A program made the position numbers and the translations under genes. A model generated the notes under the pieces. It made no database searches. It had not been told where the DNA came from and saw only the letters and a list, made by a program, of their open reading frames with translations. A stretch of DNA of 64,000 nt from Jaminaea rosea. Its lineage: Eukaryota > Basidiomycota > Exobasidiomycetes > Microstromatales. Shown here one piece after another: positions 1 to 10,991 of this stretch. Location of the stretch: positions 620,001 to 684,000 of the forward strand of contig NW_020289978.1 in the NCBI RefSeq assembly GCF_003144245.1, read 5' to 3'. Positions within the stretch are counted from its first letter, which is position 1. Each line of letters begins with the position of its first letter.

Positions 1-47
1 CTATTCAACGCCGCGCTGGCGACCGCTACTGCCTTCTATCCGACAAT

Positions 48-2790
48 TTACTTCTGGAGGAAGCCGGAGGTGAACTCCTTGACGAACGAGGTGATCTTCT
101 CCTCGAGCTCCTGCAAAGGCGCAGACGGGGTGATGGGTCAGCGCTGCGAGCAAGATGAGGGTCATGTTCGCTGCTTACCTTGGGCATGGTTCCCTTGTTG
201 AGCTCGGAGAGGATGGCAGAGCCCTCCGACTCGATGTGCTGACGGAAGGCGTTCTCCCACTCGGTGATCCTGTTGACCGGGACGTCATCGAGCAGACCGC
301 GAATGCCTGCGAAGATGATGGGGATTTGGACCTCGGTAGCCATGGGCTGGTACTGGCCCTGCTTGAGGAGCTCAGTGAGACGGGAGCCACGGTCGAGAGT
401 GGCCTTGGTCGAAGCATCGAGGTCAGAACCGCTGCGAGGATAGGAAGGCACGAAAAGGGGTGGGGTTGACTGGAATCAGTTGCTGCGCTCTGGCAAAGGT
501 CGTCGTGGTGTCGGACTCACAATTGAGCGAAAGCGGCAAGCTCTGCGAGTTTGAAAAGAAGGGTGCGAAAGGGAAGAGCCGCAAAGGAGGAGGTTAGCTG
601 CTGCTGCGCCGGGACGCATTGGTAAGGGGTATCGGATACTTGCCTCGGTACTGTCGTAGTGAAGGGAATGATGGTAGTGAAGAGGGAGAGAGGGGCACGG
701 TAAAAATCGCTGTTAGCCAGGCAGTCCTCTGATGGCGCCACGACCTCGAGGATGAAACGCACCTGGGCAAGGTAGAGCTTAAGACTTCCAGCAACCGACT
801 TGTATGCCTTGCTCTGGGCTGATGGCGAGGAAGGAAGGAGACGCGAGAGAGGCGTTGTGTGGGGTGAAGAGAAGGTGAATAGGTCGTCAGTGACTCTGTA
901 AGACAGCGATGGAGGGCTCAGGTATCGGGAACTCACCAGCAGAGCCTACACGAGACACGGAGAGACCGACGTTGACCGCGGGGCGGACACCCTTGAAGAA
1001 CAGGTCGCTCTCCAAGAAGATCCTGCGATGAGATAGCAGGGAGTACGAAGAATGACGAGGATGGACAAGAGAGAGCAGGGGGAATGGGAGAAAGGGCGAA
1101 GAACAGTGTCAGTAAAGTCTCGACGCCTCGGACGCGTACGACCCCAAATTCGCCCTCGCACTCACTGTCCGTCAGTGATGGAAATGACGTTGGTGGGAAT
1201 GAAAGCCGAGACGTCACCACCCTGAGTCTCAATGACGGGGAGGGCAGTGAGAGAGCCACCGCCGAGCTTGTCGTTCATGCGGGCAGCGCGCTCGAGGAGA
1301 CGCGAGTGCAGGTAGAAGACGTCACCGGGGTAAGCCTCACGTCCGGGGGGACGACGGAGCAGGAGGGACATCTGACGGTAGGCGACGGCCTGCTTGGAAA
1401 GGTCGTCGAAGATGATGAGGGCGTGCTTGCCGTTGTCACGGAACCACTCGCCGATGGCGCATCCGGAGAAGGGGGCGAGGTACTGGAGGGGAGCGGCCTC
1501 CGAGGCGGTAGCAGCGACGACGATCGAGTACTTCATGGCGTCGTTCTGCTCAAGGGTCTGGACGAGCTGGGCAACGGTCGAGCCTGAGGGAGAAGCACAA
1601 TGCATGAGCGAGGGCAGGAAAGTAGTGTGTCAGCATGACGCTCTTCGATGTGGCATATCCTTCGCGAATCGGTGCTCACGCTTCTGTCCAACGGCGACGT
1701 AGACACAGTAGAGCTTCTTGCTCTCGTCGTTGCCATCGTTCCATCGCTTCTGGTTGAGGATAGTGTCGAGCGCGACAGCCGTCTTGCCAGTCTGACGGTC
1801 TCCGATGATCAGCTCACGCTGGCCACGACCAATGGGGACCATGGCGTCGATGGGCTTGAGACCAGTCTGCATGGGCTGGTTGACGGATTGACGGGGCAGA
1901 ATACCGGGGGCCTTGAGCGAGGCACGACGACGCTCGGCGGCCTCGATGGGTCCCTTGCCGTCGATGGGGTTACCGAGGGCGTCGACGACACGGCCAAGGA
2001 GCTTGGGTCCGACGGGGACGTCGACGATCTGGCCGGTACGCTTGACGGTGTCGCCCTCACGAATGCTGCGGTCAGAACCAAAGATGGAGACACCGACGTT
2101 GTCGGCCTCGAGGTTGAGGCACATGCCGCGGACACCGGAAGAGAATTCAACCATCTCCTCGGCTTGAACGTTGCGAAGACCGTAGACACGGGCGATACCG
2201 TCACCGATGGCTGTGAGCAGGGCGAGAAAGGAGGTCAGCCTTGTTCATGTAGCGTAGTGAGATAGGTGTGTGGTACGCACTAAGGACGCGGCCGGTCTCC
2301 TGGACATCACCACTAGCGGCGGCACCAGAGATGCGCTGCTCAAGGATCGAGCTGACCTCCGAAGCGGCTGCGAGGGTGGTAGGAATGGAACGAGAGTGTT
2401 AGCAGACTGACTGAGTGATATCCGTGGTGTCTTTGTTGCTCACCAGGCTTGGCGGTAGCGTAGGTGCGCGCAATCGTGGCGACGGCGGGTGCAGCACGGC
2501 GAGCCTGCGGGGGTTGCAAGGGTGCGAGGTGTCAGAGTTTTCTCGAGTGATGAGCAGATGGATTCCCGCCAGACCGTCCCTACGACATCCAGCACCAATC
2601 TAAAGTCCTTGACCGTTGCGTGCTGCGCTGCGATCTTCTTTGCATCGCAGCATACAACCTCCGCTCGCTCTGGCAGGTTTTCTTTCCCTCATCCTCCCCT
2701 TTGCATTCCTCGTCGCCGTGCACTCACAGCAAGAGGGGCCGCCGAGCGAGCCACGTTGGCTGCTGCGAAACCAGCAGATCGAGCGAGCAT
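48..2790 (-). CDS. ATP1: Mitochondrial F1F0-ATP synthase subunit alpha
   Basis: Alpha subunit of the F1 head of mitochondrial ATP synthase, which forms the alternating alpha/beta hexamer in the matrix. Eleven exons (minus strand, 5' to 3'): 2790-2728, 2504-2444, 2367-2281, 2210-1680, 1583-1166, 1022-937, 818-763, 650-644, 542-521, 431-179, 110-48. They sum to 1,647 nt, giving 548 aa, close to the usual 545-555. Exon 1 encodes an Arg/Ala-rich presequence ([12 protein letters not shown]). Exon 4 holds the nucleotide-binding P-loop (GDRQTGKTA), exon 5 the [12 protein letters not shown] core and exon 10 the C-terminal helical domain. The 7-nt exon is required to rebuild the conserved LAQYRE-LAAFAQFGSDLD stretch; its downstream intron has a GC donor (GCAAGT). 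All junctions keep phase. The gene is the most intron-rich in the window. Long antisense ORFs over it are codon-usage shadows. Confidence 0.95.
644..650 (-). other. ATP1: 7-nt micro-exon of ATP1
   Basis: The exon reads TACCGAG on the minus strand, with acceptor CAG at 653-651 and a GC donor (GCAAGT) at 643-638. Including it restores Y-R-E between exons 7 and 9 and makes the coding length divisible by three. Skipping it would shift the frame. It is inferred from frame and family conservation, not from transcripts. Confidence 0.85.
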
Positions 2791-4026
2791 CGTGGAAAGA
2801 AGACGGTCGGTTGAGAGGTGGTGAGAGAGGAGTGGTGGTAGTGAGGAGGGAGGCTCTGGTCTAACTGAGACGGGCGTGCGCGAAGAAGCCAGTCGAGTCC
2901 CAGTCCAGCCCGCCAGCCAGCCAGCCAACAGCACCGAGTGAGTGAGAGCGAGGGCCGAGCTGCCCGCGCCCCGCCCGTCCGCCCGCCCCGACGAGAGAAA
3001 GTCGACAGACAGCCCAAGAGGCCTGGCGAGGCCAGGCCAGCTCACCGCTCACCGGCACCGGCGAAGAACGGGTTGCCTGCAACCACGTGGGAGAGACCAG
3101 TCACAATGAAGCGGGGCTCACCACGGATGAAGCTCGCTCTTCAATGACGCCGCTCACGCAACGCTCTCAGACGACGCTCGCTCACCACAATGACCACGAG
3201 GGCGACTACAGTCCGGCAGTGTGACAGGCAAGCAAGGAGCAGATCAAGTGGATCACGTCCACCCTTCAATCACCCTCGCGAGACTCGCGAGCTCTCTTCG
3301 ACACCACCCACACCCACGTCTCGATCTTCTCGCGCGAGCCAGTCAAGATGGTGACCAAGACGCGCGCGGCCGCGACGTGAGCCTCTTGAGTTGATGTCTT
3401 CGTCTCCGCGTCATCCGTTGATGTTTCGGTATAGCCCACTTGGTCTCGTCTCGGGGTGCTCCACGTTGTCTTGGCCGTTGTTCTTGTCATCGTGTAGTCC
3501 TCTCTCGGCGAAAGCGGTTGTTGGACCCCGAGCGCGAAAGGCGGCGGCCTCCCAGGGCCGGCCATTGCTTTCTTTGGCTTGACGGTGTAGCGAGACACGG
3601 TGGCGGCGGCTTGGCTTGACCGCGACCCGCGGGAAGAATGGCCGGCCGACCGGGCAGGGCGGGAAGACGGGAGGACGGAATGAGGGCGGCAAGACGGCCT
3701 ATGAGCGAGCTGACCAAGGTGACGGCAAGCGATGAAGAGAGAATAGCAATCAGAAGAAGGACGGCACAGCGTAGCCGTACCCGGATTCCTTGATATTGCT
3801 GTAGCTCATATGTCGTCGTAAGTGGTCCGGATGCAACCTTGTCTTATCACCACCGCCACCACGTAGCCGCCTCTTGGTCAGCTAGTGGAACATCGCACCC
3901 ACGCACGCTAGACATCGACATAAGAAGCGCGGGTTAGCTGCATTCATGGCTCCCCCACACAGCCCACTATCCTAGCCACCCAGCCGACTCATAGCCAACA
4001 ATTCCAACAAAGTGGCATCACGCGTG
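2791..4026. other. Intergenic, ATP1 upstream region
   Basis: This is a divergent intergenic stretch of about 1.2 kb between ATP1 and the Ser-rich gene. It holds C/G-rich short repeats (CCAGCCCGCCAGCCAGCCAG around 2903 and CCCGTCCGCCCGCCCC around 2975). Small ORFs on both strands show no recognisable protein. It presumably contains both promoters, but no clear TATA box was seen. Confidence 0.5.
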
Positions 4027-5424
4027 ATGCTATCAGGCCACAGCTCACCAGTGATCCTTGGCGGCGGCCACTCTCACCGCAACACCCTTGGGGCCATCAA
4101 GCGTCCCACCTCTCGCGGCTCCTCTTCCGGCGGCTGCTCCACTCCCAACAATGGCCTCCTCGTTGGCACGGATGGCGAGCTCCATGACCCAGGCTACAAT
4201 GAGTCATGGCAGGCTCTTAAGGCTCAGCTGGAGAACACCTCCACGGCTAGTCCGCTCGCTCGCAAGTCGACGCTCAACTCGATGAGGAGGCGCAGCATCT
4301 TGCCAGACGACGCCGAGGCTTCGTACGAGGAGGAGGAGGAGCTCGAGTCACCGGCCTCCATTGCACGGCGACAAGCTACAGCTCTTCAGTCGCGTCGATC
4401 GACTCTCGCCCCGACATCTCCTGAGTTCAGCAGCTTTCGCTCTTCTGGCTCACCATCGCGGCCCACCTCGGCTGGGAGCGGCTCATCACGCCCCAGCCCT
4501 ACCCTGTCCAGCAAACGTGGCGGCTCACTCCGCGCCTCCTTTAGCAAGCAAACTCCCATCTCGAGTGCTACAGTCAATCCGCTCGACGACTGGGGTAGCA
4601 GCTTCACTGGGTTGGTAGACGTTCAACGCGAGTCGAGGAGCAGGCGCAACTCCGTCGAGCCCGTAGCGTCTGACGCGGTGTGGATCTCGAGGCCTAGCAG
4701 CCCGGCCAGCTCGACTGTCAGTGGCCGTACAGGCGGCGGCATGGACGTCGAAGTTGCTGGCCCAAGCGCAGGCGTTGGTACTTCGAGGCGTCGTAGCTCG
4801 GACGGCTCAAATCGGCCCGGCTCATCGAGGCGTGTCGCCAACTTTGCCCAGGAGACGCTCAAGAAGGCGAGGAGTGAGAGCGATCCTGCTCCGGCCAAGC
4901 GCGGGGCAATGCCTTCCGCCAATGACGACGACGAGGGAGGGTATCAGCCCATTCCTACCGCGGCTGGACCGACCTCTCATCGATTATCCCCGATCCTCTC
5001 TACGAGCGTTGAAGGGGAGGGGGCGCGACGTCGTAGTGCACACCATGATAATCCCCTGACGCCTCTGGACGAGAATGGAGGATATCTCACTATGACCTCG
5101 GCCCTGTACGGGAACAATGTCAACGAACGGCTCGAGCCGCCCGCCCAGCGCGAAGAACGCGAGCGCTCACATCGCCTGCCCTTGTTGGGACGTAGGCCAT
5201 CGCCGGTGCATCAGAGCCTGGGGGGCGGTGATCAGGAGCACGTTAAGGACAAGCCGGCCGTGAAGACGTCGACCGAGGCAATGGACATAGACGCCCTTCG
5301 CCGCAAGATGCAGAGCATCGGCTTAGGAATGAAGTTCAAGACGATGCGCATCAAGAAGCGTTGGGCAGACGCGGCCGCACACAATGGCACTGGGCGCAAG
5401 CGCAGCGGCAGTGAGAGCAGCTAG
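4027..5424 (+). CDS. Uncharacterised Ser/Arg-rich protein
   Basis: Single-exon ORF of 465 codons from ATG 4027 (MLSGHSSPVILGGG) to TAG 5422. The frame is open slightly further upstream but has no earlier ATG, so an upstream exon cannot be excluded. The protein is almost wholly low complexity: Ser/Pro/Arg runs with many RRxS and SPxxS contexts that look like kinase or 14-3-3 target sites. An acidic patch (EEEEELESP) lies near residue 105. The only part that looks ordered is the basic C-terminus, about residues 415-455, with DIDALRRKMQSIGLGMKFK and RIKKRWAD. No domain, signal peptide or membrane segment was recognised. Function is unknown; a regulatory, phosphorylated scaffold is a guess from composition. 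Confidence 0.7.
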   Translation: MLSGHSSPVILGGGHSHRNTLGAIKRPTSRGSSSGGCSTPNNGLLVGTDGELHDPGYNESWQALKAQLENTSTASPLARKSTLNSMRRRSILPDDAEASYEEEEELESPASIARRQATALQSRRSTLAPTSPEFSSFRSSGSPSRPTSAGSGSSRPSPTLSSKRGGSLRASFSKQTPISSATVNPLDDWGSSFTGLVDVQRESRSRRNSVEPVASDAVWISRPSSPASSTVSGRTGGGMDVEVAGPSAGVGTSRRRSSDGSNRPGSSRRVANFAQETLKKARSESDPAPAKRGAMPSANDDDEGGYQPIPTAAGPTSHRLSPILSTSVEGEGARRRSAHHDNPLTPLDENGGYLTMTSALYGNNVNERLEPPAQREERERSHRLPLLGRRPSPVHQSLGGGDQEHVKDKPAVKTSTEAMDIDALRRKMQSIGLGMKFKTMRIKKRWADAAAHNGTGRKRSGSESS

Positions 5425-6669
5425 CCTGTTGGAGGGGGAGGATCATTGTGCATATCAAGACCGCGTTCACTCTGTGTATTCTTAGCTTGTCCTTGTATCT
5501 CTTCGTCACACGCTGCGCTTTAGCAATCGTACACCTGCCTGTTGCCCCGCCTCATGTTCTCACACGTTGCCACGGACCTCTTCCCAGCGTCGGCCAATGA
5601 ATCAGGGTCCCGTCGACGACGCAGGCGAGCCTTCTTCGTTCCAAAGGTCCGTGGCCCGGGCCACCATGGCTGTCGATCTCCTCATCCACCTGAGATGACG
5701 ACTCGAAATAGGATGGCGATCCTCGATCCAAGTCGCAGCATGTTCTGTTCCAATGCGGGAAGACCAGACACGAAGTGTGGACGGACTTGCGCGGCTAGGG
5801 GTGCGACAATAATCGGCGTGGACATGGGAATACCGGGTGGCAAAGGCTCCAACATCCTGTTGCGAGATACATGAGTCTTCGTGACATTCGATTTGAACAG
5901 CTTGATCTCTAACACACACTGCTCTTGATCAAACGCCATTCCGTCGCACCTTCGCATCGGACCTCGTCTCCGAAGCCAAGACCCCTCCCTCTCTTTCCCC
6001 CACCTCGTAGTCGAAGCTCTGACACTTCGGCGACGCCGGCAACTTTGGCTCCCTCATCTCAGCTCTTGGCACGAAGACAGCGTCATCTCACGTCTCGTGT
6101 CTCGTGTCTCGTGAACTGTTCAGCGGCAGCTTGTACCCGGCGGCATCATCGAAGAGAGGAACAGATTGTGGGATAGCATACGAAGGTCTCGCCGCCTTGA
6201 CACCTCAACGACGCCATTGGTGCGTGGGTGTTTCTGGTCGCGATTCTCCTCTCTCTTTGACCCGTCCGCCGGTCGACTCGCTCTCCGCCCGCGTGTGGCG
6301 TCCGTCGCAAGTCCGAAAGGCGGGCACAGAGGCAAGAGCCAAGGCACGACGCAGCGCAGCCCAACGGGCAACGGGCAACGCACGCATCTTTCTTTCCCTC
6401 ATTCTCGTCTACTTTGATCCTACCAACACCCCTTTCCATTGACTGGGCCTCACGACGCCATCTCTCGCAGGCGTAGACTGGGACGTCTCACTCGATAGAA
6501 GAGCTTGCGACCCTCGACGTCGACTGCGATTGTCTCGCCAATAGCCTCTGTTGAATTCGATTCGACTCGACGCAATTGGCTCCAACTCTCGCCGCTCTAC
6601 ATTCTTCACTCATCCTCATCAGCGGGGAGAGGACTGCCTTCTTCCCTTCTTCACCCACCGCGTCCCGCC
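5425..6669. other. Intergenic
   Basis: This gap of about 1.2 kb holds the 3' end of the Ser-rich gene and the promoter and leader of the DUF3405 gene. Short ORFs around 5542-5957 on both strands have no recognisable content. Three tandem copies of TCTCGTG lie at 6093-6113. No RNA gene was seen. Confidence 0.5.
6093..6113. repeat. Short tandem repeat (TCTCGTG)x3
   Basis: Three perfect head-to-tail copies of a 7-bp unit occur upstream of the DUF3405 gene. They may be neutral or a regulatory motif array; nothing else supports a function. Confidence 0.8.
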
Positions 6670-8981
6670 ATGTCAGAGAAGGCTTTCCTCACGCCGTCTC
6701 TCTCACCGGCCTCGTCGTCCTCCAACAATGGCAACAACGGCGGCAACCCTCCCCCGCCGTATCGCTTCCATCATCTGCCCTCAACTCCCGGCGGCTCATT
6801 ACCCTCGTCAAGACCGGGATCACCACTTCATGGCGGCAGTGTACCGAATCCAGATCAGCCGGGGACGTTCCTCCTGAATCTGGGCAAGTACGGAGGATAC
6901 TACGTGATCACGATTCCCGTCACTTTTCAGAGAGTGCTGGGTATTGCGATTAGAAGATGGAAGACGTTGCTCTTCATTGGCTTGTTCGGCACTCTAGCAG
7001 CCTTTGCCATGTTTGGGGCCATGTGGACCGAGTGGCGGGAGATGACCTACTACCGGTACGCAACGTAGAGATGATTCGCTGCGGGCGAGCGTTGACTGAC
7101 GTATCCTTCTTTGTCGTCTGCCGCAGCGTCGATCCATACCCCGTCGTACCGCAGCGTTCCAACGCAAAACCGTACAAGCCGTACCGCCCGCCGTCGCAAG
7201 AAAAGGCCAAGACGAGCATGCCCAAGCCAACGTACGGCTCCTGCCCCGGCCCTCGCGGCGGCAACCCCATCCCTCACGCCCCTCTGCAGCTCTTTCAGAC
7301 GCCCGACTCCCATCCCATCCCCCTCGTCGGCGACTACAAGCTCATGGGCATGGACCCAAATCAATGCCTCACCTACCGATCGAGGTACGCCATGTACACA
7401 GACGAGGCGTTGGGCATCACATATCGCGCAGAGGTGGACGAGGAGATGGAGAGGCAGAGACTGCGCAAGGCGGCAATGTATGATGAGGACCCGGACAACT
7501 TGAAGCCGGTACATGCGGCCGAGGGTGGGCTGCCCGTCGACCAAACGGCCAGCCAGATCCTCAAGGCGCCCTCGTTCAACAACACCGACCCACTGATGGG
7601 TCCGCAGAAGCCTGCAGAGATGCCAGAGGGAGAGTGGGAGCGCTACTTGCGCGATAGAATGTGGCGAGCGAATGTTAGGTCAGAGGAGTTGGGCCCGATT
7701 TCGTTTCCGGACTGGCGAGCCTTGATGGACGCCTGCTACGAGCAGAGGGAACGGGAGCGCGGACGAGCTGGTGGCGTGGAGCCATTCGACCCGACGACTC
7801 AGCCGATCGCAGACATTATCGAGCAGGAGAATCAAGACGACGACATCCCGTCCAAGTTCAAGACGACGCCGCAGACGAAGCGAACTGCACTCGTCATGCG
7901 CTCGTACGAAGGCTACGTCTGGCGCGAGGACGACATTCTCAACATGCGTGCGCTGATTGCGGAGCTCTCTCTCAACAACCCGAACACGCCCTATGACATT
8001 CGCATCCTCGTCGAGGTGCACGGACGACATCTGGCCGTGTTCACCTCGGAGTGGGACCGTCTCAACGTGTTGCGCTCATCCGTCCCTCGCGAGTTCTGGG
8101 GCATGGTCGAGCTCTGGACAGAAGACGAGATGTGCGCGCTTTATCCCGGTCTGCCAGGCAAGTTCCTCAACCACATGATCGCGCAGAGCTCGTACCGCTC
8201 TTGCTTGATGGCGCTGCAGAAGTTCTACCTCGACCACCAGGAGTACGATTTCATCTGGAACTGGGAGATGGACGTACGCTATGTGGGCAACTACCTCGAC
8301 TTCTTCGAGGGAGTGGAGGAGTATGCGCGCGAGGAGCCGCTGCACGTGGGGATGGACAAGTACGATACTTGGTACGTGAGGAACGTGACGGCGAGCGAGT
8401 CGAATTGGAGGGACGACCAAAATTTGACGAGGGGACGAGGGGAGGAAGCGGACTTGATCACGCTGGGTCCCATCTTCGACCCTCGCGGCTCAGGTTGGTA
8501 CTGGGAGTACGACGTGCAGAATTATCCCAAGGGACAGGGCACTCACAGGCGGGCGTCCATCGGCACGAATATGCGCATGAGTCGATCATTGCTGGACGCC
8601 ATGAATGTCGTCAACGCCGAGGCCAAGAAGTCGTTACACTGCGAAGCCTGGCCCACCACCTTGGTCCTCCATTCGCACCTCCCCTCCTCGCACGACCACT
8701 CCTTCTACCCAGAGGCAGGCTTCACGCACAACCTTCCTCTACCTTTCAAGGGCGTCTTCGCGCCGCATCCCATCTACTTCCGGCACTACTGGGACCCAGA
8801 TGTGCTCCACGCCCGCATCAACCGCGCCGACTTCTACAAGAAGATCAACGAAAAGGTGATGCGCGACTCGAGCTTCTACTACGATGGGAAGCACAGCAAG
8901 GAGATCTACGTGGGGTGGAAGGAGAGGGACGACGTTTGTAGGAGTCCGATGCTGTTGCATCCGATCAAGAGGGTCAACTAG
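6670..8981 (+). CDS. DUF3405 family membrane protein
   Basis: Two exons, 6670-7055 and 7127-8981, joined over a 71-nt GT-AG intron (TAC CG|C GTC), give 746 aa. The start is the first in-frame ATG (MSEKAFLTPS). Residues 1-60 are Ser/Pro/Gly-rich and presumably cytosolic. One hydrophobic segment, about residues 97-118 (LLFIGLFGTLAAFAMFG), is followed by a long luminal or extracellular-type part, so a type II signal-anchor topology is likely. The C-terminal about 450 residues match the fungal DUF3405 family as I remember it: WREDDILNMRALIAEL, the VHG and REFWGMVELW blocks, the IWNWEMDVRYVG block and SESNWRDDQ. The family's activity is not established. The type II topology and the NWEMDVR acidic motif would suit a secretory-pathway glycosyltransferase-like enzyme, but that is inference. 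The next plus-strand gene is far away, so no cluster context helps. Confidence 0.88.
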
Positions 8982-9007
8982 GCGCGAGTGGCGCGAGTGG
9001 CGCGAGT
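8981..9007. repeat. Short tandem repeat (GGCGCGAGT)x3
   Basis: Three perfect copies of a 9-bp unit begin at the last base of the DUF3405 stop codon and run into its 3' UTR. The array looks like replication slippage. Confidence 0.75.
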
Positions 9008-9719
9008 GAGGCGAGCGCGGCCAGGCGAGCGAGCGGTGGAAGCATCGACCCTAGACGCGCGAAGCAAGGTGCGAGCGGACGCTGAGTACGGAGGACGTCC
9101 AGCCGCAGCGAGCTCCACGCCTCGTCGGATGACGCGCCCACGTCGCAGAGCACCCAAAGCAACACGGACAGCAGCGCATCCCCCGTCTATTCCTTTCCCC
9201 ATCTCTTCTACACCTCTCGGAACGTTATCTTTCCCCCGACCCTTCCTCCACCTCCAAATTTCGTCACCCATTACCCCCCGTCTCTCGCTCTTCTGCCTTC
9301 TCTTCGTTCCTTTCTCCTTTATTCCTCTTTCGCACACACAACCATTCCAACTGTGAATAGTCGCGCGCGCCCACCCTTTTTTGCTCTTCTCCTGTTCGTT
9401 AACGACGATGATGACGACGATGGAGTAGAAATGACAAAAGTTGTGAAGCAAAACGCGAGTGAGTCAAGGTACGAGATGCGCGAACGAAGGCGCAGCGCAA
9501 GATGCTCAGTATCCCGCAATAGTCCAGTCTCGCAATCTCCCCTCCGTATCGCCTGCTCTGATGTACAATGCGCTTGTGCGTCGAATGGATTGGTGGCATG
9601 ATCGAGTCGAAGCGTGGCTGTCTCAGGCCCGGCTTGGATGTCTATACGTTACGATGCGATGGCTCCGCTCTTGCCCCGACCCTGCCTGCTGTGTCCGCAA
9701 TGACTCCCCTCCTGATCCG
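8982..9719. other. Convergent intergenic region
   Basis: This is the 3' UTR space between the DUF3405 gene and the convergent mitochondrial carrier. It is C/T-rich from about 9180 to 9350, with a GAT-type simple repeat near 9407-9422. Apparent ORFs are compositional. No gene was seen. Confidence 0.5.
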
Positions 9720-10991
9720 CTACGTCTCCCTCATCTTTCTGCCCGTCCGCCTCTCTAACCTGTCGCTCAAGCTCTCAATCAGCGTCCATGTCAGCCCATG
9801 GCTGATGAAGCTGCGCAGCGCCGACACCCCCAAACCGCGGTAGAGGCGCAAGAAGCGCCGCACGAGCGTGTCCTTGCTAACCAGCGAGCCTTCCGGCGGC
9901 GGTCTCTCGCGCAAGAGGTGTGTAAAGAGCTGATATCCCGTCAACTGCTGAGGATGCCCACTGAGCGTACGCTGCTGCACATTCGTCTTGAGAAGATCCA
10001 CCGGGTACACGAGGAGCCACGATGCTATGCCCGCTGTCGAGCCGGAGAGGAAGGAGACCACAGGCGAAGGTAGGCCGAACAGTGTGCCGTCTTTGGAGTA
10101 TCGCCCCACCATGCTTCGTATCGAGTCGTAGGATCCAAAGTAAAGCATCGTCCCGAGCGTATCTCGCGTGAGGTGGAGGGGAAACCCAATGTAGAAGCCA
10201 CGGATCCCGCCGTGATTGCGTAAGATGTCGGACGCAGCTGCGAAGCCTGATTGTGGTTTGTACTTGGCGGCAGGCGGTGAGGGCCGCCGTGATCCTGCCG
10301 CCCCACCAGTATTTGATGCTCCCGCTTCGCCGATGAGGCCCTTCTGTACCGCAGTAAGGTACTCCAATTGCCTCTGCACTTTGACCAGTTCAAAGGGCGC
10401 CGATCCGCAGCTGATGATGATCCCACTCGTAGCTCCTCCCGCCATCCCGCTCAACGCTACGTCTCTGAGCCTCGATTTGTCCTTGGCATACCCCCGTTGA
10501 TGCAGCGCCTGTTTTGTGTTCACGTATATACTGAAACTCGACGTCCGCACGAAGCTAATCGTGATGAGCGGGATCGTCACTCCGCGGAAGAAGCCTCCGA
10601 TCCCCTCTTCACGGGCTACGGCCCTTGCGCAGCTCCAGATGCTGGGATAATACTTGACTTGGAGGCGCGATTTCAGACTGTCGAATGGGAAGCTGGCCAT
10701 TGTCGAGACCAAGGAGGCCGTTCCCGCCGTGCAGACTGTGCGATAGTCCCAGAGGAGTGAGTCGATTTCCTGCTTGGACATGCCCAGGAAGCCCAGCTCT
10801 CGCCGTTCCCCCGAGCCCAGGAGTGCAGGCAGTGATGATGATGATGATGATTGTGGTGAGAGTATACCGGCGCCCGTGCTGCTTCCCTCGCCCACGGGCG
10901 ATGTTGTTGAAGCGACCGCATATACAGCCCTTGCTATGCAATCGTAGCTGGCATGCTGCAGAGCGTCGGCCGCCGCAGAGAGCGAGTCCAT
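9720..10991 (-). CDS. Mitochondrial carrier family (SLC25) protein
   Basis: Single-exon ORF of 423 aa (start 10991, MDSLSAAADAL). Three mitochondrial-carrier repeats are visible, each with the Px[DE]xx[KR] signature: PFDSLK at about residue 113, PFELVK at about 214 and PVDLLK at about 340. Six hydrophobic helices would place it in the inner membrane. At 423 residues it is longer than the usual about 300. It has an N-terminal Ser-rich leader of about 85 residues, partly from a GAT trinucleotide run that encodes poly-Ser. A Gly/Ser/Pro insert of about 40 residues lies in the second repeat between helices 3 and 4. The substrate cannot be told from the motifs seen. It is convergent with the DUF3405 gene. 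An upstream exon is possible but not needed. Confidence 0.88.
   Translation of the reverse strand: MDSLSAAADALQHASYDCIARAVYAVASTTSPVGEGSSTGAGILSPQSSSSSSLPALLGSGERRELGFLGMSKQEIDSLLWDYRTVCTAGTASLVSTMASFPFDSLKSRLQVKYYPSIWSCARAVAREEGIGGFFRGVTIPLITISFVRTSSFSIYVNTKQALHQRGYAKDKSRLRDVALSGMAGGATSGIIISCGSAPFELVKVQRQLEYLTAVQKGLIGEAGASNTGGAAGSRRPSPPAAKYKPQSGFAAASDILRNHGGIRGFYIGFPLHLTRDTLGTMLYFGSYDSIRSMVGRYSKDGTLFGLPSPVVSFLSGSTAGIASWLLVYPVDLLKTNVQQRTLSGHPQQLTGYQLFTHLLRERPPPEGSLVSKDTLVRRFLRLYRGLGVSALRSFISHGLTWTLIESLSDRLERRTGRKMRET

Noticed and set aside
1084-2265. Plus-strand ORFs of up to 205 codons antisense to ATP1
   Set aside because: They mirror the strongly biased ATP1 codons, cross its introns and have no family features.
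5542-5957. Overlapping ORFs of 91-110 codons on both strands
   Set aside because: No homology recognised, no intron structure, composition like the surrounding intergenic DNA.
8051-8941. 296-codon plus ORF in another frame of the DUF3405 gene
   Set aside because: Arg/Leu/Pro-rich frame shadow of a clear conserved protein.
10829-10852. GAT trinucleotide repeat as a regulatory microsatellite
   Set aside because: It lies within the mitochondrial carrier coding region and encodes its poly-Ser leader.
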